NCBI GenBank assembly: GCA_910575445.1 | Contig: CAJTFW010000001.1 | Coordinates: 124,001-188,000 of the forward strand | Origin: Lachnospiraceae bacterium | GTDB lineage: Bacteria > Bacillota > Clostridia > Lachnospirales > Lachnospiraceae | Direction: 5' to 3' | Length of the DNA: 64,000 nucleotides | Part shown: positions 34,403 to 43,120 of the stretch, piece by piece | How positions within the stretch are numbered: position 1 is the first letter of the stretch | How the letters are laid out: each line of letters opens with the position of its first letter | The notes under the pieces: generated by a model | Databases searched by the model: none | The model's input: only the letters and a program-made list of their open reading frames with translations | What the model was told of the DNA's origin: nothing | Program-made: the position numbers and the translations under genes

Positions 34403-34941
34403 TCGAAAAACATTTAAAATCCTGCCCCTTTTGCGGAGGCAGGGCAAAACTGAAAACAGATCAATTTGCCATGAATGAGGCATACAACTATTACAAGATA
34501 TTCTGTACAGAATGCGGCGTGTCAGGGAGAATGTTCCTTGATGGTCCTACAATGGCGTTTAATGGGCATCCGTCCAGAATCGTCCCGCCTGAGGAAGCAA
34601 TAAGAAGAGCAGCAGACGCATGGAATCACAGGGAGAGTGACGACAGAAGAACGCAGGAAGAACAGAAGCGAAAGGTATTTTGTAATTCGCTGGCAGCAGA
34701 TGAAGCCGCCCCCATGATGGAGGCAGTAAGGCTTTACCAATATTCAAATTGTGGCGAACTTCGGTTCTGTGGGAATATGGCGCGTCTCTATGGGTGTATC
34801 CCTCTGGACAGTGACGGTAATAACCTTTTAAATTTCCTCTGTACACTGTACCACTATGGACAAGTACAGGGAATCCGGGCAGAAAGAGCCAGAAGAAAGA
34901 ATGATATGATAAAGGAGATAGCAGAATATGAGAATAGATGA
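34393..34941 (+). CDS. Lar-like zinc-ribbon protein
   Basis: 182 residues. The N-terminus has LKSCPFCGGRAKLKT and YKIFCTECGVSG, the paired Cys of Lar (restriction alleviation) proteins, then AADAWNHR typical of the family. A C-terminal extension of about 100 residues has no known motif. Anti-restriction is the family role known for Rac Lar; whether it holds here is unknown. Overlaps the ImmA gene by ten bases. Confidence 0.7.
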   Translation: MHVIEKHLKSCPFCGGRAKLKTDQFAMNEAYNYYKIFCTECGVSGRMFLDGPTMAFNGHPSRIVPPEEAIRRAADAWNHRESDDRRTQEEQKRKVFCNSLAADEAAPMMEAVRLYQYSNCGELRFCGNMARLYGCIPLDSDGNNLLNFLCTLYHYGQVQGIRAERARRKNDMIKEIAEYENR

Positions 34942-35359
34942 AATCAGAATTTTCCCATGCTTTGCAGCCCATCCACCGAAGCTGAAGAAGATGGAGCGCA
35001 AAGACTGGCATTATCAGGAGCACGGCTCTTTTGAATCGGAGATTATCCTTGACGGTGCTAGGAACCTGATAGACGGATACACAAGCTATTTGCTGGCGGT
35101 CTGGTATGGTGTAACTCATGTTCCTGTCAAGTACGGCAGGCGGCAGACCATCACGGCGGCACACAAGTCAGGCGGGACGCTCTACCGATGGGAACTGCCG
35201 GGGCTTCTGGTGGGTAAGGTCCATCCGGGCGATGCAGTTACAGTACAGACTGCTAGAGGCTTCAGGAGGGTCACTGTGGAGGCGGTGGAGGAATACGCCG
35301 GGCAGGAGCCGGAAGCGCTTAAAATGGTCGTGAGAAGGGGCAGGATGCGGAGAAGATAA
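34928..35359 (+). CDS. Conserved mobile-element protein (DUF5839-like)
   Basis: 143 residues. The pattern IDEIRIFPCFAAHPPK, LDGARNLIDGYTSYLLA and KSGGTLYRWELPGLLVG is typical of a small family in Lachnospiraceae elements; the middle resembles a ParB-like N-terminal fold, but I cannot confirm that. Function unknown. Base composition here (35040-35350) is richer in G and C than the rest of the element. Confidence 0.6.
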   Translation: MRIDEIRIFPCFAAHPPKLKKMERKDWHYQEHGSFESEIILDGARNLIDGYTSYLLAVWYGVTHVPVKYGRRQTITAAHKSGGTLYRWELPGLLVGKVHPGDAVTVQTARGFRRVTVEAVEEYAGQEPEALKMVVRRGRMRRR

Positions 35360-35425
35360 AGAGATTGGAGACGGCAGCGGGTAACATTTGCTGCCTGTTC
35401 TAGCATGATAGAAAGGAGATACTTT

Positions 35426-36673
35426 ATGGCAGGTAAAAAAAGAACTGATAATAAAGGGCGGATTTTACGAGATGGAGAACGTCAACGTAGTGATGGAAAG
35501 TATGAATACAGGTATGATTATGCAGGACAGCGGCGGAGTGTGTACAGTTGGCGGCTGGTGCCAACAGACAGGAATCCGAAGGGGAAACGTGATGATTTGT
35601 CTTTGAGAGAAAAAGAAAAAGCAATAGAGCGAGACCTTGCAGATGGTATTGATACTGCCAGAGCTTCCAGAATGACTTTAAATGAGCTTTTTAGAATGTA
35701 CATGGGTCATAAGACTAAGCTGAAAGAAAAGTCCCGTTCCAAATATTTTGAATTGTGGCAGCTCCATTTGGAAGATAACCATTTAGGGAAGATGATGATT
35801 GGCGACATTAAGAAAGCAAGTATTCAAAAATTTTATACAGAATTAAGTCAGAGTGGTTGTTCAGATAGTACAATCAGAATGTTTCATAACAATCTTCTAA
35901 GACCTACTTTAGAATTTGCAGTTGATAATGATTTGATACGTAAAAACCCAACAAAGGGCTGTATTGAAGGCTATGCTGGAAGCAGGAAACGGGAAGCACT
36001 TACTAGAAAAGAACAGCAGATATTTCTTGATTATGTTAACGGTAGTCAAAGTATGAAAATCCATTTGCCTATGATTCAGATAATGATAGGTACTGCTTGT
36101 CGGATAGGAGAAATATGCGGTTTGACTTGGGCGGATGTGGACATGAGAGGTCGATGCATCCATATAACACACCAATTAAACTATGATAGAATCAATGGCC
36201 AGATGAAATATTTTATCAGTACTCCAAAGACTAATAGTGGAGTTCGTACAATTCCCATGACAGACCAAGTATATCGAGCATTTGTAAAGCAAAAGAAACT
36301 TAATATGATGCTAGGGCGGTGTGGAGATTATGAACTGGATGGATATAGTAATTTTATTTTTCTGAATAGCAATCAACGACCTTATAATTATAAATCATTC
36401 AATTATATTTTATCGGAGATTGTAAAAAGATATAATGAGGAAGAACAACAGATTGCTAAGAAGGAGAAACGCAAGCCCGTGTTGTTGCCAGCGATTTCCA
36501 ATCATATACTACGACATACTGGCTGTACTCGGATGGCAGAAGCTGGTATGGATGTAAAAGCCCTTCAAATAATTATGGGACATTCTGACCCATCAGTAAC
36601 AATGAAAGTGTATAATCATGTGGACCAGGAGCGCTTAAAGAAAGAGATTAAGAAAATGGAATATGTAATATAA
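35426..36673 (+). CDS. int: Tyrosine site-specific integrase
   Basis: 415 residues, Tn916/phage Int type: an N-terminal arm-binding domain (about 1-75, DYAGQRRSVYSWRL), a core-binding domain (about 75-180) and the catalytic domain with Arg in GTACRIGEICGLTW, the Lys strand FISTPKTNSGVRTIPM, HILRHTGCTRMAEAG (HxxR), LQIIMGHSD and the nucleophile Tyr in VTMKVYNHV. All catalytic residues are present. Start at ATG 35426 behind AAAGGAG. It should recombine the 112-bp att repeats. Confidence 0.95.
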   Translation: MAGKKRTDNKGRILRDGERQRSDGKYEYRYDYAGQRRSVYSWRLVPTDRNPKGKRDDLSLREKEKAIERDLADGIDTARASRMTLNELFRMYMGHKTKLKEKSRSKYFELWQLHLEDNHLGKMMIGDIKKASIQKFYTELSQSGCSDSTIRMFHNNLLRPTLEFAVDNDLIRKNPTKGCIEGYAGSRKREALTRKEQQIFLDYVNGSQSMKIHLPMIQIMIGTACRIGEICGLTWADVDMRGRCIHITHQLNYDRINGQMKYFISTPKTNSGVRTIPMTDQVYRAFVKQKKLNMMLGRCGDYELDGYSNFIFLNSNQRPYNYKSFNYILSEIVKRYNEEEQQIAKKEKRKPVLLPAISNHILRHTGCTRMAEAGMDVKALQIIMGHSDPSVTMKVYNHVDQERLKKEIKKMEYVI

Positions 36674-36680
36674 AAGGAAA

Positions 36681-36706
36681 CCACTGTCTACAGACGGTGG
36701 TTTTTT
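36681..36706 (+). terminator. Integrase terminator
   Basis: CCACTGTC-taca-GACGGTGG followed by six T. Confidence 0.85.
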
Positions 36707-36714
36707 CATGGAAT

Positions 36715-36733
36715 GGGGTAAATTTGGGGTAAA
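36715..36733. promoter_or_regulatory. Integrase arm-type site (right)
   Basis: GGGGTAAA at 36715 and 36726, 11 bases apart; the second overlaps the start of attR. Confidence 0.55.
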
Positions 36734-36838
36734 ACACCAAAAATAAAAGACCTTCGCACTAGCGAAAGCCTGATTTTTCGAGGGAGTGGGAGGCCCTTTC
36801 GGGGTCTCCCAAGTGTTATGAATGAAATACGGATATGT
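36727..36838. repeat. attR: right copy of the 112-bp direct repeat
   Basis: Identical to 24230-24341; the sequences diverge immediately outside both copies. It is joined to the chromosomal bases that continue to 37018. Confidence 0.95.
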
Positions 36839-36845
36839 CTTCCTT
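36740..36845 (-). ncRNA. Candidate small RNA gene whose 3' part is the att site
   Basis: On the minus strand: a TATAAT box (36852-36857; possible -35 TTGTAC 15 bases before it), then a hairpin TGGGAGACCCCGAAAGGGCC with CTCCCA, then GGCTTTCGC-tagt-GCGAAGGTC followed by TTTTATTTTT as terminator. The 112-bp att repeat covers its 3' part, as when integrases use ends of RNA genes. I do not recognise the RNA family. Confidence 0.35.
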
Positions 36846-37018
36846 ACATGAATTATATTAACAAAGTAATGTGTACAAAGTATGTCGTTCTTCTAAAAGA
36901 ATTCTAAAAAGGATAAAGAAAAGTTAAAAGAAAAGAGAATAGCAAAGAAAGCCGGGCATATCGGACAGGGAGTGGCTCATATGGTATAACAGGCCATTTG
37001 GCAATATGAGGTGAGCAT

Positions 37019-37765
37019 ATGAGCGAGAAAGAACATCGATACTGGCGCTATGGAATCGGGTATGGGATTTTTTGTATTAGTATACTGATAGTTGTATTAT
37101 TAATACTTTTTATAGGGGGAAAAGAAGAACAAGAACTCTCAAAAGTGATGCAGTCTATAGAGCAGACAAAGGAGACTACGCCAGAAGAAATAAGCCTAAG
37201 TGAACAGGAAATCAAACGGATTGCATTGACATTTGACGATGGACCACATCCAGTCTATACCGAACAGATGCTAGAGGTACTAGAAGAAAATCAGGTGCCC
37301 GCGACTTTTTTTCTGTTGGGACAAAATATTGAAGGGCAGGAAGACGTTGTAAAAGAAATTGCAGAGAAAGGGCATCTGATAGGCAATCATACCTATCACC
37401 ATGTACAGATTACCGGGATGCCAGCAGAGAAGGCGTATGAGGAGATTGATAAAACAAGTAAATTAATTGAAAAAGTTACAGGAAAAGGGACAGAATATGT
37501 GCGGCCTCCATTTGGCACCTGGAATACAGGGCTAGAGTCGACGCTAAATCTGATACCAGTGATGTGGACCATAGATACCAAAGACTGGACAACAGAAAAT
37601 GTAGATGCAATTGTCAACCATGTAGTGAAAAATGCCGGGGAAAATGATATAATATTGATGCATGACAGTTATCAGAGCACCGTAGAAGCGACCGAGCGGA
37701 TAATTAAACTGTTAAAATCCAAAGGTTTTGAATTTGTGACGGTGGATGAAGTGATTATGGATTAA
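37019..37765 (+). CDS. Polysaccharide deacetylase (peptidoglycan/chitin deacetylase type)
   Basis: 248 residues. One N-terminal membrane anchor (about 14-32), short linker, then the NodB domain: TFDDGPHP (catalytic base and metal Asp), GNHTYHHVQI (metal His pair), RPPFGTWN, DTKDW and ILMHDSY. All NodB motifs are intact, so it is a membrane-bound enzyme acting on cell wall glycans outside the cell. GAGGTGAGCAT precedes the ATG. Confidence 0.93.
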   Translation: MSEKEHRYWRYGIGYGIFCISILIVVLLILFIGGKEEQELSKVMQSIEQTKETTPEEISLSEQEIKRIALTFDDGPHPVYTEQMLEVLEENQVPATFFLLGQNIEGQEDVVKEIAEKGHLIGNHTYHHVQITGMPAEKAYEEIDKTSKLIEKVTGKGTEYVRPPFGTWNTGLESTLNLIPVMWTIDTKDWTTENVDAIVNHVVKNAGENDIILMHDSYQSTVEATERIIKLLKSKGFEFVTVDEVIMD

Positions 37766-37774
37766 GGAGTACGT

Positions 37775-39115
37775 ATGGATTTATTTGACTACATGAGAAA
37801 TAATACGATGAAGTCTGAGTCTCCTCTAGCTTCTAGGATGCGTCCTAAGAAGCTAGAAGAGATTGTAGGGCAGCAGCATATCTTAGGAAAGGATAAGCTG
37901 CTCTACCGGGCAATACAGGCGGACAAGCTAGGCTCCGTTATCTTCTATGGGCCTCCAGGCAGCGGTAAGACAACGATTGCAAAGGTGATTGCCCATACGA
38001 CAAGTGCAGAGTTTATGCAGATAAATGCAACAGCAGCAGGTAAGAAAGACATGGAAGAAGTGGTCCATCAGGCAAAGGATAACCTGGGGATGTATGGCAA
38101 GCGAACCATCCTTTTTGTGGATGAGATTCATAGATTTAACAAAGGGCAGCAGGATTATCTGCTTCCATTTGTGGAGGATGGCACGCTGATATTGATTGGT
38201 GCAACGACAGAGAATCCATATTTTGAAGTCAATAAAGCATTGCTTTCCCGTTCCATTCTCTTTGAACTAAAGGCGCTTCAGATAGAAGATATCAAGATGC
38301 TTTTAGAGCGCGCGTTAAAAGATGAAGAGAAAGGGATGGGAGCATATGAGGCAGAAGCAGAAGAAGAAGCCCTTACTTTCTTGGCGGATATGGCCGGAGG
38401 AGATGCAAGAAATGCCTTAAACGCGCTGGAGCTTTCTATTTTGACGACTGAGCGAAGCCAGGATGGAAAGATTCATATTACGCTTTCGGTCGCCTCTGAA
38501 TGTATTCAGAAAAAGGCGGTGCACTACGAAAAAGGCGGAGACAACCACTATGATACCATCTCTGCATTTATTAAAAGTATGCGCGGCTCAGACCCGGATG
38601 CAGCGGTGTTCTATCTGGCCAAGATGCTGTATGCCGGAGAAGATATTAAGTTTATTGCCCGCAGAATTATGATTTGCGCTTCCGAGGACGTGGGAAATGC
38701 AGACCCACAGGCGCTTGTAGTAGCCACAGCAGCAGCACAGGCTGTGGAGAGGGTTGGAATGCCGGAATCACAGCTGATTTTGGCACATGCGGCCTCCTAC
38801 GTGGCTTGTGCGCCAAAAAGTAATGCGGTATGTTGTGCCATCTCAGAGGCAATGGAGGTGGTAAAGGTAACAACGACAACCGTACCAGCCCATCTAAGGG
38901 ACAGGCATTATGCAGGCGCAAAAGACTTAGGACGCGGTGTAGGATATCTGTATGCACATGACTTTGAAGGACACTATGTCAAGCAGCAATATCTGCCCGA
39001 TGAGATTGTCGGAAAGCATTTTTATCGGCCAACAGAGATAGGGGAAGAAAAAAGAATCAAAGAAAGATTAGAAAAACTGTATCGTGCTGCACAAAAAGAA
39101 TCCCAAGAATCATAA
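37775..39115 (+). CDS. rarA: Replication-associated recombination protein A
   Basis: 446-residue AAA+ ATPase of the RarA/MgsA/WRNIP1 family, acting at stalled replication forks. Marks: SPLASRMRPKKLEEIVGQQH, Walker A FYGPPGSGKTT, Walker B LFVDEIHRF, sensor 1 IGATTENPYFEV, and the C-terminal tetramerisation part HYDTISAFIKSMRGSDPDA and YLPDEIVGKHFY. Nine bases after the deacetylase gene. Confidence 0.96.
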   Translation: MDLFDYMRNNTMKSESPLASRMRPKKLEEIVGQQHILGKDKLLYRAIQADKLGSVIFYGPPGSGKTTIAKVIAHTTSAEFMQINATAAGKKDMEEVVHQAKDNLGMYGKRTILFVDEIHRFNKGQQDYLLPFVEDGTLILIGATTENPYFEVNKALLSRSILFELKALQIEDIKMLLERALKDEEKGMGAYEAEAEEEALTFLADMAGGDARNALNALELSILTTERSQDGKIHITLSVASECIQKKAVHYEKGGDNHYDTISAFIKSMRGSDPDAAVFYLAKMLYAGEDIKFIARRIMICASEDVGNADPQALVVATAAAQAVERVGMPESQLILAHAASYVACAPKSNAVCCAISEAMEVVKVTTTTVPAHLRDRHYAGAKDLGRGVGYLYAHDFEGHYVKQQYLPDEIVGKHFYRPTEIGEEKRIKERLEKLYRAAQKESQES

Positions 39116-39130
39116 AAGCAATCTTATATG

Positions 39131-39168
39131 AGCCAAGAATCTACAGACAGGTTCTTGGCTCTGTTTTG
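39131..39168 (+). terminator. Terminator after rarA
   Basis: AGCCAAGAA (39131-39139) pairs with TTCTTGGCT (39152-39160), followed by CTGTTTT. The convergent amidase gene ends 12 bases beyond. Confidence 0.75.
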
Positions 39169-39179
39169 CCAAATAACTC

Positions 39180-39929
39180 TTAGACGGTAACGATCCAGGT
39201 GTTGTAACCTAAGAGTTTGAGTTCTTGCTCTAATTCGATGGCATTTTGCAGGTTGTGAAAAGCGCCCACTTGTACACGATAGAGTGGAGCAGGCGTCTCA
39301 TTGGATGGGGGAGAAGATGCGGTCTGATTAGGAGTCTCTAAAAAATAAGGAGGACGATAGGTGTAACGCAGAGGGTTGGCATCGTCGTCATCTGCGGCAT
39401 CCAGAGTGTCCATAATGGCATCTGCGATGGCTTGTGCAATCTCTTCAAAGCGGTTGTCAAAGAGTTTGTTGTCGCCTTCACTGTCTATAAAGCCAACTTC
39501 TAGCAGAAGCGCTGGCATCTCGGTACGGCGAAGGACTGCCAAATCCGGGCGTAAATCGACGTTGATATTGCGAAAACCAAGTCCTTCTAAGTTGCGATTG
39601 ATTGCTTCAGCCATTGGCTGCTTGATTCCTTCGCGGTCGTAGATAAGTGTCTGTACGCCGTTGTATTGTTCTGGGTAAGTGCCCATATTTCGATGAATGG
39701 AGATAAATAAATCTGCATCTGCGTCATTTGCAAGTTTCGCTTTTTGCGTTACGGACTGGTTTAGATTGCCAGTTCTGGTGTATACAATCTCGTACCCATT
39801 TCGGGAAAGTATCTCGCCGACTGCCATCGCTAAGCGCAGGGCATCGTCGCTTTCTCTGCGACCATTGTAGACGGCTCCTGGGTCGCTTAAGCCATTGTGT
39901 CCGGCGTCAATTACGATTTTGTCTGCCAT
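39180..39929 (-). CDS. N-acetylmuramoyl-L-alanine amidase with SPOR-like C-terminus
   Basis: 249 residues. Amidase_3 domain: IDAGHNGLSDPGAV (zinc His), the Glu ligand in NGRRESDDALRLA, SIHRNM (zinc His) and LLLEVGFIDSEGDN (catalytic Glu). A Pro/acidic linker leads to a C-terminal SPOR-like repeat (LYRVQVGAFHNLQNAIELEQ) that binds denuded peptidoglycan. No signal peptide is visible at the N-terminus (MADKIVIDAGHNG), so it may work in the mother cell during sporulation, like CwlC; that is inference. Confidence 0.9.
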   Translation of the reverse strand: MADKIVIDAGHNGLSDPGAVYNGRRESDDALRLAMAVGEILSRNGYEIVYTRTGNLNQSVTQKAKLANDADADLFISIHRNMGTYPEQYNGVQTLIYDREGIKQPMAEAINRNLEGLGFRNINVDLRPDLAVLRRTEMPALLLEVGFIDSEGDNKLFDNRFEEIAQAIADAIMDTLDAADDDDANPLRYTYRPPYFLETPNQTASSPPSNETPAPLYRVQVGAFHNLQNAIELEQELKLLGYNTWIVTV

Positions 39930-40081
39930 ATAGAGTCTCCTTGGAGCTTTTTCTAACAGTGTATGAAAAAAAGGGCATGATGTTACAAGGCAAAGGGTTG
40001 TTTTTGGCAGAAAGATAGAGTATGATTGATTGGGAGTCAGGGCTTTCTAAGTGGGAAGGGATATAGGAGAGGAGAAGTAGA

Positions 40082-41008
40082 ATGGAAGAAGAACAGAAAC
40101 AGAAACATGTGTTAGGGATTGTCCTTACCTTATTAGGAGCTGGTTTATGGGGATTTTGTGGAAGCTGTGGACAGTTTTTATTTCAGTATAAAGAGGTGAC
40201 GTCTGCGTGGTTAGTGCCGATTCGCCTTACGTCAGCAGGGGCGTTGATATTACTTTTTCTGTCTGTCCAGAAAGGAAAAGAAGTGCTTTTGGTCTTAAAG
40301 GAGCGAGAAGGAAGACGAGATATCTTTATCTTTGCCATCTTTGGAATGATGCTTTGCCAGTATTCTTATTTTACAACGATACAATATTCCAATGCAGGAA
40401 CTGCTACGGTATTGCAGTATACAGGACCGGCACTGATTTTAGTATATCTTTGCTTTAGAGAGCGAAAAATGCCAAAGTTTTATGAACTAATAGCTTTATT
40501 TTGTTCTATGTTTGGGACATTTGTCTTAGCGACGCATGGCAATCTCTCAGAGCTTGCGATACCAAAGGAGGCACTTGTATGGGGGATAATTTCTGCGGTT
40601 ACGCTGGTGGTCTATACACTTCAGCCGGCAAGACTGATGAAACGGTATTCGACGCTTTTGGCACTGGGATGGGGGATGCTTATCGGTGGATTGGTGTTAA
40701 GCATCTTTATGAAGCCCTGGAGGCTGCACCCGGTGGTGGATGGGCAGACCGTGCTTTTTATGGGATTTATTGTGTTGTTTGGGACTATCTGTGCATTCTA
40801 CTGTTATTTGACGGGAGTGAGGTTTGTGGGGGCCTCTAGTGCCAGTATGTTAGCCTGTATTGAGCCAGTGGCAGCTACCGCGCTTTCGGTTCTGTGGCTA
40901 AAAGTGCAGTTTCAGTCAGTGGATTTGCTTGGCTTTGTGTTTGTGATGTCAACAGTATTTATTATCTCGTTACATGAGAAGAAAGAAGAAATAGGGGGGA
41001 AGGTATGA
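40082..41008 (+). CDS. EamA/DMT-family transporter
   Basis: 308 residues with ten hydrophobic segments in two EamA repeats (first about 10-150, second about 160-300; GLWGFCGSCGQFLF, GTVATVLQY-like AGTATVLQYTGPALI, LGWGMLIGGLVLS, ASSASMLACIEPVAA). Probable metabolite exporter. It overlaps the RpiR regulator gene by four bases, so regulator and transporter are co-translated. Substrate not determinable. Confidence 0.88.
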   Translation: MEEEQKQKHVLGIVLTLLGAGLWGFCGSCGQFLFQYKEVTSAWLVPIRLTSAGALILLFLSVQKGKEVLLVLKEREGRRDIFIFAIFGMMLCQYSYFTTIQYSNAGTATVLQYTGPALILVYLCFRERKMPKFYELIALFCSMFGTFVLATHGNLSELAIPKEALVWGIISAVTLVVYTLQPARLMKRYSTLLALGWGMLIGGLVLSIFMKPWRLHPVVDGQTVLFMGFIVLFGTICAFYCYLTGVRFVGASSASMLACIEPVAATALSVLWLKVQFQSVDLLGFVFVMSTVFIISLHEKKEEIGGKV

Positions 41009-41853
41009 ATCATGTGTCTTGTCTGGTCAGTATACAGAGTAAGATTAAACTTTTGACAGGCTCCGAGAAAAAGGTAGCGGACTATGTACTGGAAAATTAT
41101 ATGGAAGTGCTAGACTATACGGTGACAGAGCTTGCAGAAAAGGCAAAAGTCAGCGATGCCACAGTGGTGCGTTTCTGTCGGAGTGTGGGGTATAAGGGGT
41201 ATCAGGACTTAAAGATTAATCTGGCGCAGGATGCGATTGTGCCATATAAACATCTAAATACTTCATTAGAGAAAGAAGATACGCCTTCTCAGATTGCGCG
41301 CAAGGTGATTCGCTCGGAAATTGAGACCTTAGAGGAGACTGTAAATATTTTAAATATGAGAGAATTAGAGCTTGCAGCAAAGGCGATTAAAGAGGCAAAG
41401 CGGGTAGTGTTTTTTGGGGCAGGTGGAAGCCTGATGGTTGCGATGGATGCAATGCATAAGTTTTTAAAGATTGGGATTCGCTGTACGGTGCAGATGGATG
41501 TGGATGTACAGGCGATGGAGTCAGCTCTTTTAGAACAGGGGGATGTGGCGATTGGGATTTCTCATTCGGGCACCAATCGGAATCTGATGGATTGTCTAAG
41601 GAATGCAAGAGAGAACGGAGCAGTGACCATTGGACTTACGACCTATGGAAAATCGCCAATGCTAAAACAGTGCGATTATATTCTGATGACTTCGACAAAA
41701 GAGACAATGTTTAAATCAGAGTCTGTGACAGCAAGGATTGCACAGCTGTCGGTGATTGATTCGCTGGTGGCGATTCTTTCTTTTATGGATTATGATAAGG
41801 CATATCAGGCGATTCAGAGAACGAGAAATGCTACAGCAGGAAGGAAATATTGA
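41005..41853 (+). CDS. MurR/RpiR-family transcriptional regulator
   Basis: 282 residues. N-terminal HTH_6 (GSEKKVADYVLENYMEVL ... TVTELAEKAKVSDATVVRFC) and a C-terminal SIS sugar-phosphate-binding domain (AKRVVFFGAGGSLMVAMD, GDVAIGISHSGTNRNLMD). RpiR proteins sense phosphosugars. The divergent-free position just upstream of the sugar operon suggests that it controls the promoter at 42043-42071. Confidence 0.92.
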   Translation: MNHVSCLVSIQSKIKLLTGSEKKVADYVLENYMEVLDYTVTELAEKAKVSDATVVRFCRSVGYKGYQDLKINLAQDAIVPYKHLNTSLEKEDTPSQIARKVIRSEIETLEETVNILNMRELELAAKAIKEAKRVVFFGAGGSLMVAMDAMHKFLKIGIRCTVQMDVDVQAMESALLEQGDVAIGISHSGTNRNLMDCLRNARENGAVTIGLTTYGKSPMLKQCDYILMTSTKETMFKSESVTARIAQLSVIDSLVAILSFMDYDKAYQAIQRTRNATAGRKY

Positions 41854-42042
41854 TAAAAAATATAGGTAGACAGAGTGAAAAAATGTTGCAAAAATATAAT
41901 AAGTAATTAATAAAAAAAGAAAAATATTTTTTTGAAATGGGATATTATGGCAATAAAATGGTCATATGTCCCTTTTTTGTTGGCTGAAATAGACAAAAAT
42001 AGAGAAAATTATGAAATAAAATTACAAAATTTAAAATAAGTA

Positions 42043-42071
42043 TTGAAAAAATATTTTAAAAGTGGTATAAG
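42043..42071 (+). promoter_or_regulatory. Promoter of the sugar operon
   Basis: TTGAAA (42043-42048), 17 bases, TATAAG (42066-42071). The 256-base gap before it is A/T-rich with several AAAT/ATTT dyads where RpiR could bind; no single operator stands out. Confidence 0.6.
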
Positions 42072-42109
42072 TAGTAGTAACAGATAAGAGGGGAAGGAGT
42101 GAGAGCTTT

Positions 42110-43069
42110 ATGGCGTATTTTACAAGTGTGACAGGAGATATTGGGATAGATAAGATGGGGGTCTGTCAACCTCATGAACATGTGTATATTGTGGAGACAC
42201 CGGCTCTTACTACCAATTCTTTGATTCGGCTTTGCAATCTGGAGGCTTCCATACGGGAACTGAAACTTTATAGAGAAGCCGGTGGGCAAACGCTTGTGGA
42301 TGCAAATCCATTGGCAACAGGAAGAGACGCACTGGCACTTCGGACGGCTTCTAGGGTGAGCGGCGTACAGATTATTGCAACAACAGGGTATCATATTCCA
42401 AGCTTTTATCAGAAGAGCCACTGGATTTGGACCATGGACGAAGAGGAGCTTACAAGGCTTTTTACTTCGGAGCTTGTAGATGGGATGTATCAAGGCGGAC
42501 ATTATGAAGTGCCAGAGCATCAGACAGGGATTCGGGCAGGACTTGTAAAGGCAATGCTTACAGAAGAAGGAGTATGTAAAAGAACAGAGGTGCTTCTTCG
42601 GGCAGCTGGAAGGGCTGCAGTGGCTGGCGGGGCTTCGTTGATGTTGCATACAGAGTATGGGAAGGGAGCACTGGATGCAATTCGGCTTCTGTCAGAGCTT
42701 GGACTTGCAACAGAGAGAATCTTAATCTGCCATGTGGACCGGCAGGTAGAGGACTATGGAATTCATGAAGCGATTGCAGATACCGGCGTCTATCTAGAAT
42801 ATGATACGATTACGTTGTTTGAGTATCACAATAATATTTCGGAAGTAAAGCTTCTGCAGCATATGGTGGACAGAGGACATCTTAGGCAGATACTACTGTC
42901 TACAGACCCGACCGTGGACAGACTAAAATCCTATGGTGGGAATGTGGGAATGGATTATATTTTGACACAGTTTATACCACTGCTTTTGGAGTTTGGCTTT
43001 ACAGAGGAGATGATACGGATACTCAATCAGGAAAATCCAGCCAGGGCACTTAGAAGAGTGCCGGTGTAA
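42110..43069 (+). CDS. Phosphotriesterase-family hydrolase (probable sugar lactonase)
   Basis: 319 residues, amidohydrolase fold of the PTE/Php family. The metal ligands are visible: QPHEHVY (HxH, residues 22 and 24), RAGLVKAML (bridging Lys), LMLHTEYG, LICHVDRQ (two His) and LLSTDPTVD (Asp). Family members in other Firmicutes hydrolyse phosphorylated sugar lactones. As first gene of an operon with a dehydrogenase, aldolase and FGGY kinase, a lactonase step is the best inference. AAGGAGTGAGAGCTTT before the ATG. Confidence 0.85.
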   Translation: MAYFTSVTGDIGIDKMGVCQPHEHVYIVETPALTTNSLIRLCNLEASIRELKLYREAGGQTLVDANPLATGRDALALRTASRVSGVQIIATTGYHIPSFYQKSHWIWTMDEEELTRLFTSELVDGMYQGGHYEVPEHQTGIRAGLVKAMLTEEGVCKRTEVLLRAAGRAAVAGGASLMLHTEYGKGALDAIRLLSELGLATERILICHVDRQVEDYGIHEAIADTGVYLEYDTITLFEYHNNISEVKLLQHMVDRGHLRQILLSTDPTVDRLKSYGGNVGMDYILTQFIPLLLEFGFTEEMIRILNQENPARALRRVPV

Positions 43070-43120
43070 TCAGGGGTTACTATTAATTAGTTCACATAAT
43101 ACTAAAAGGAGGATAAGAAA

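Larger units (their letters stand above)
24230..36838. mobile_element. Integrated phage-like element (about 12.6 kb) with 112-bp att repeats
   Basis: Bounded by a perfect 112-bp direct repeat (24230-24341 and 36727-36838). Inside: divergent repressor, excisionase-like and antirepressor genes at the left end, replication genes, one minor-capsid-like gene, a type I toxin, several defence/accessory-like genes, and a tyrosine integrase whose stop is 53 bases from the right repeat. No terminase, portal, protease, major capsid, tail, lysin or conjugation gene is visible. Gene content and size fit a phage satellite or a small integrative element; a decayed prophage is the alternative. Confidence 0.9.
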
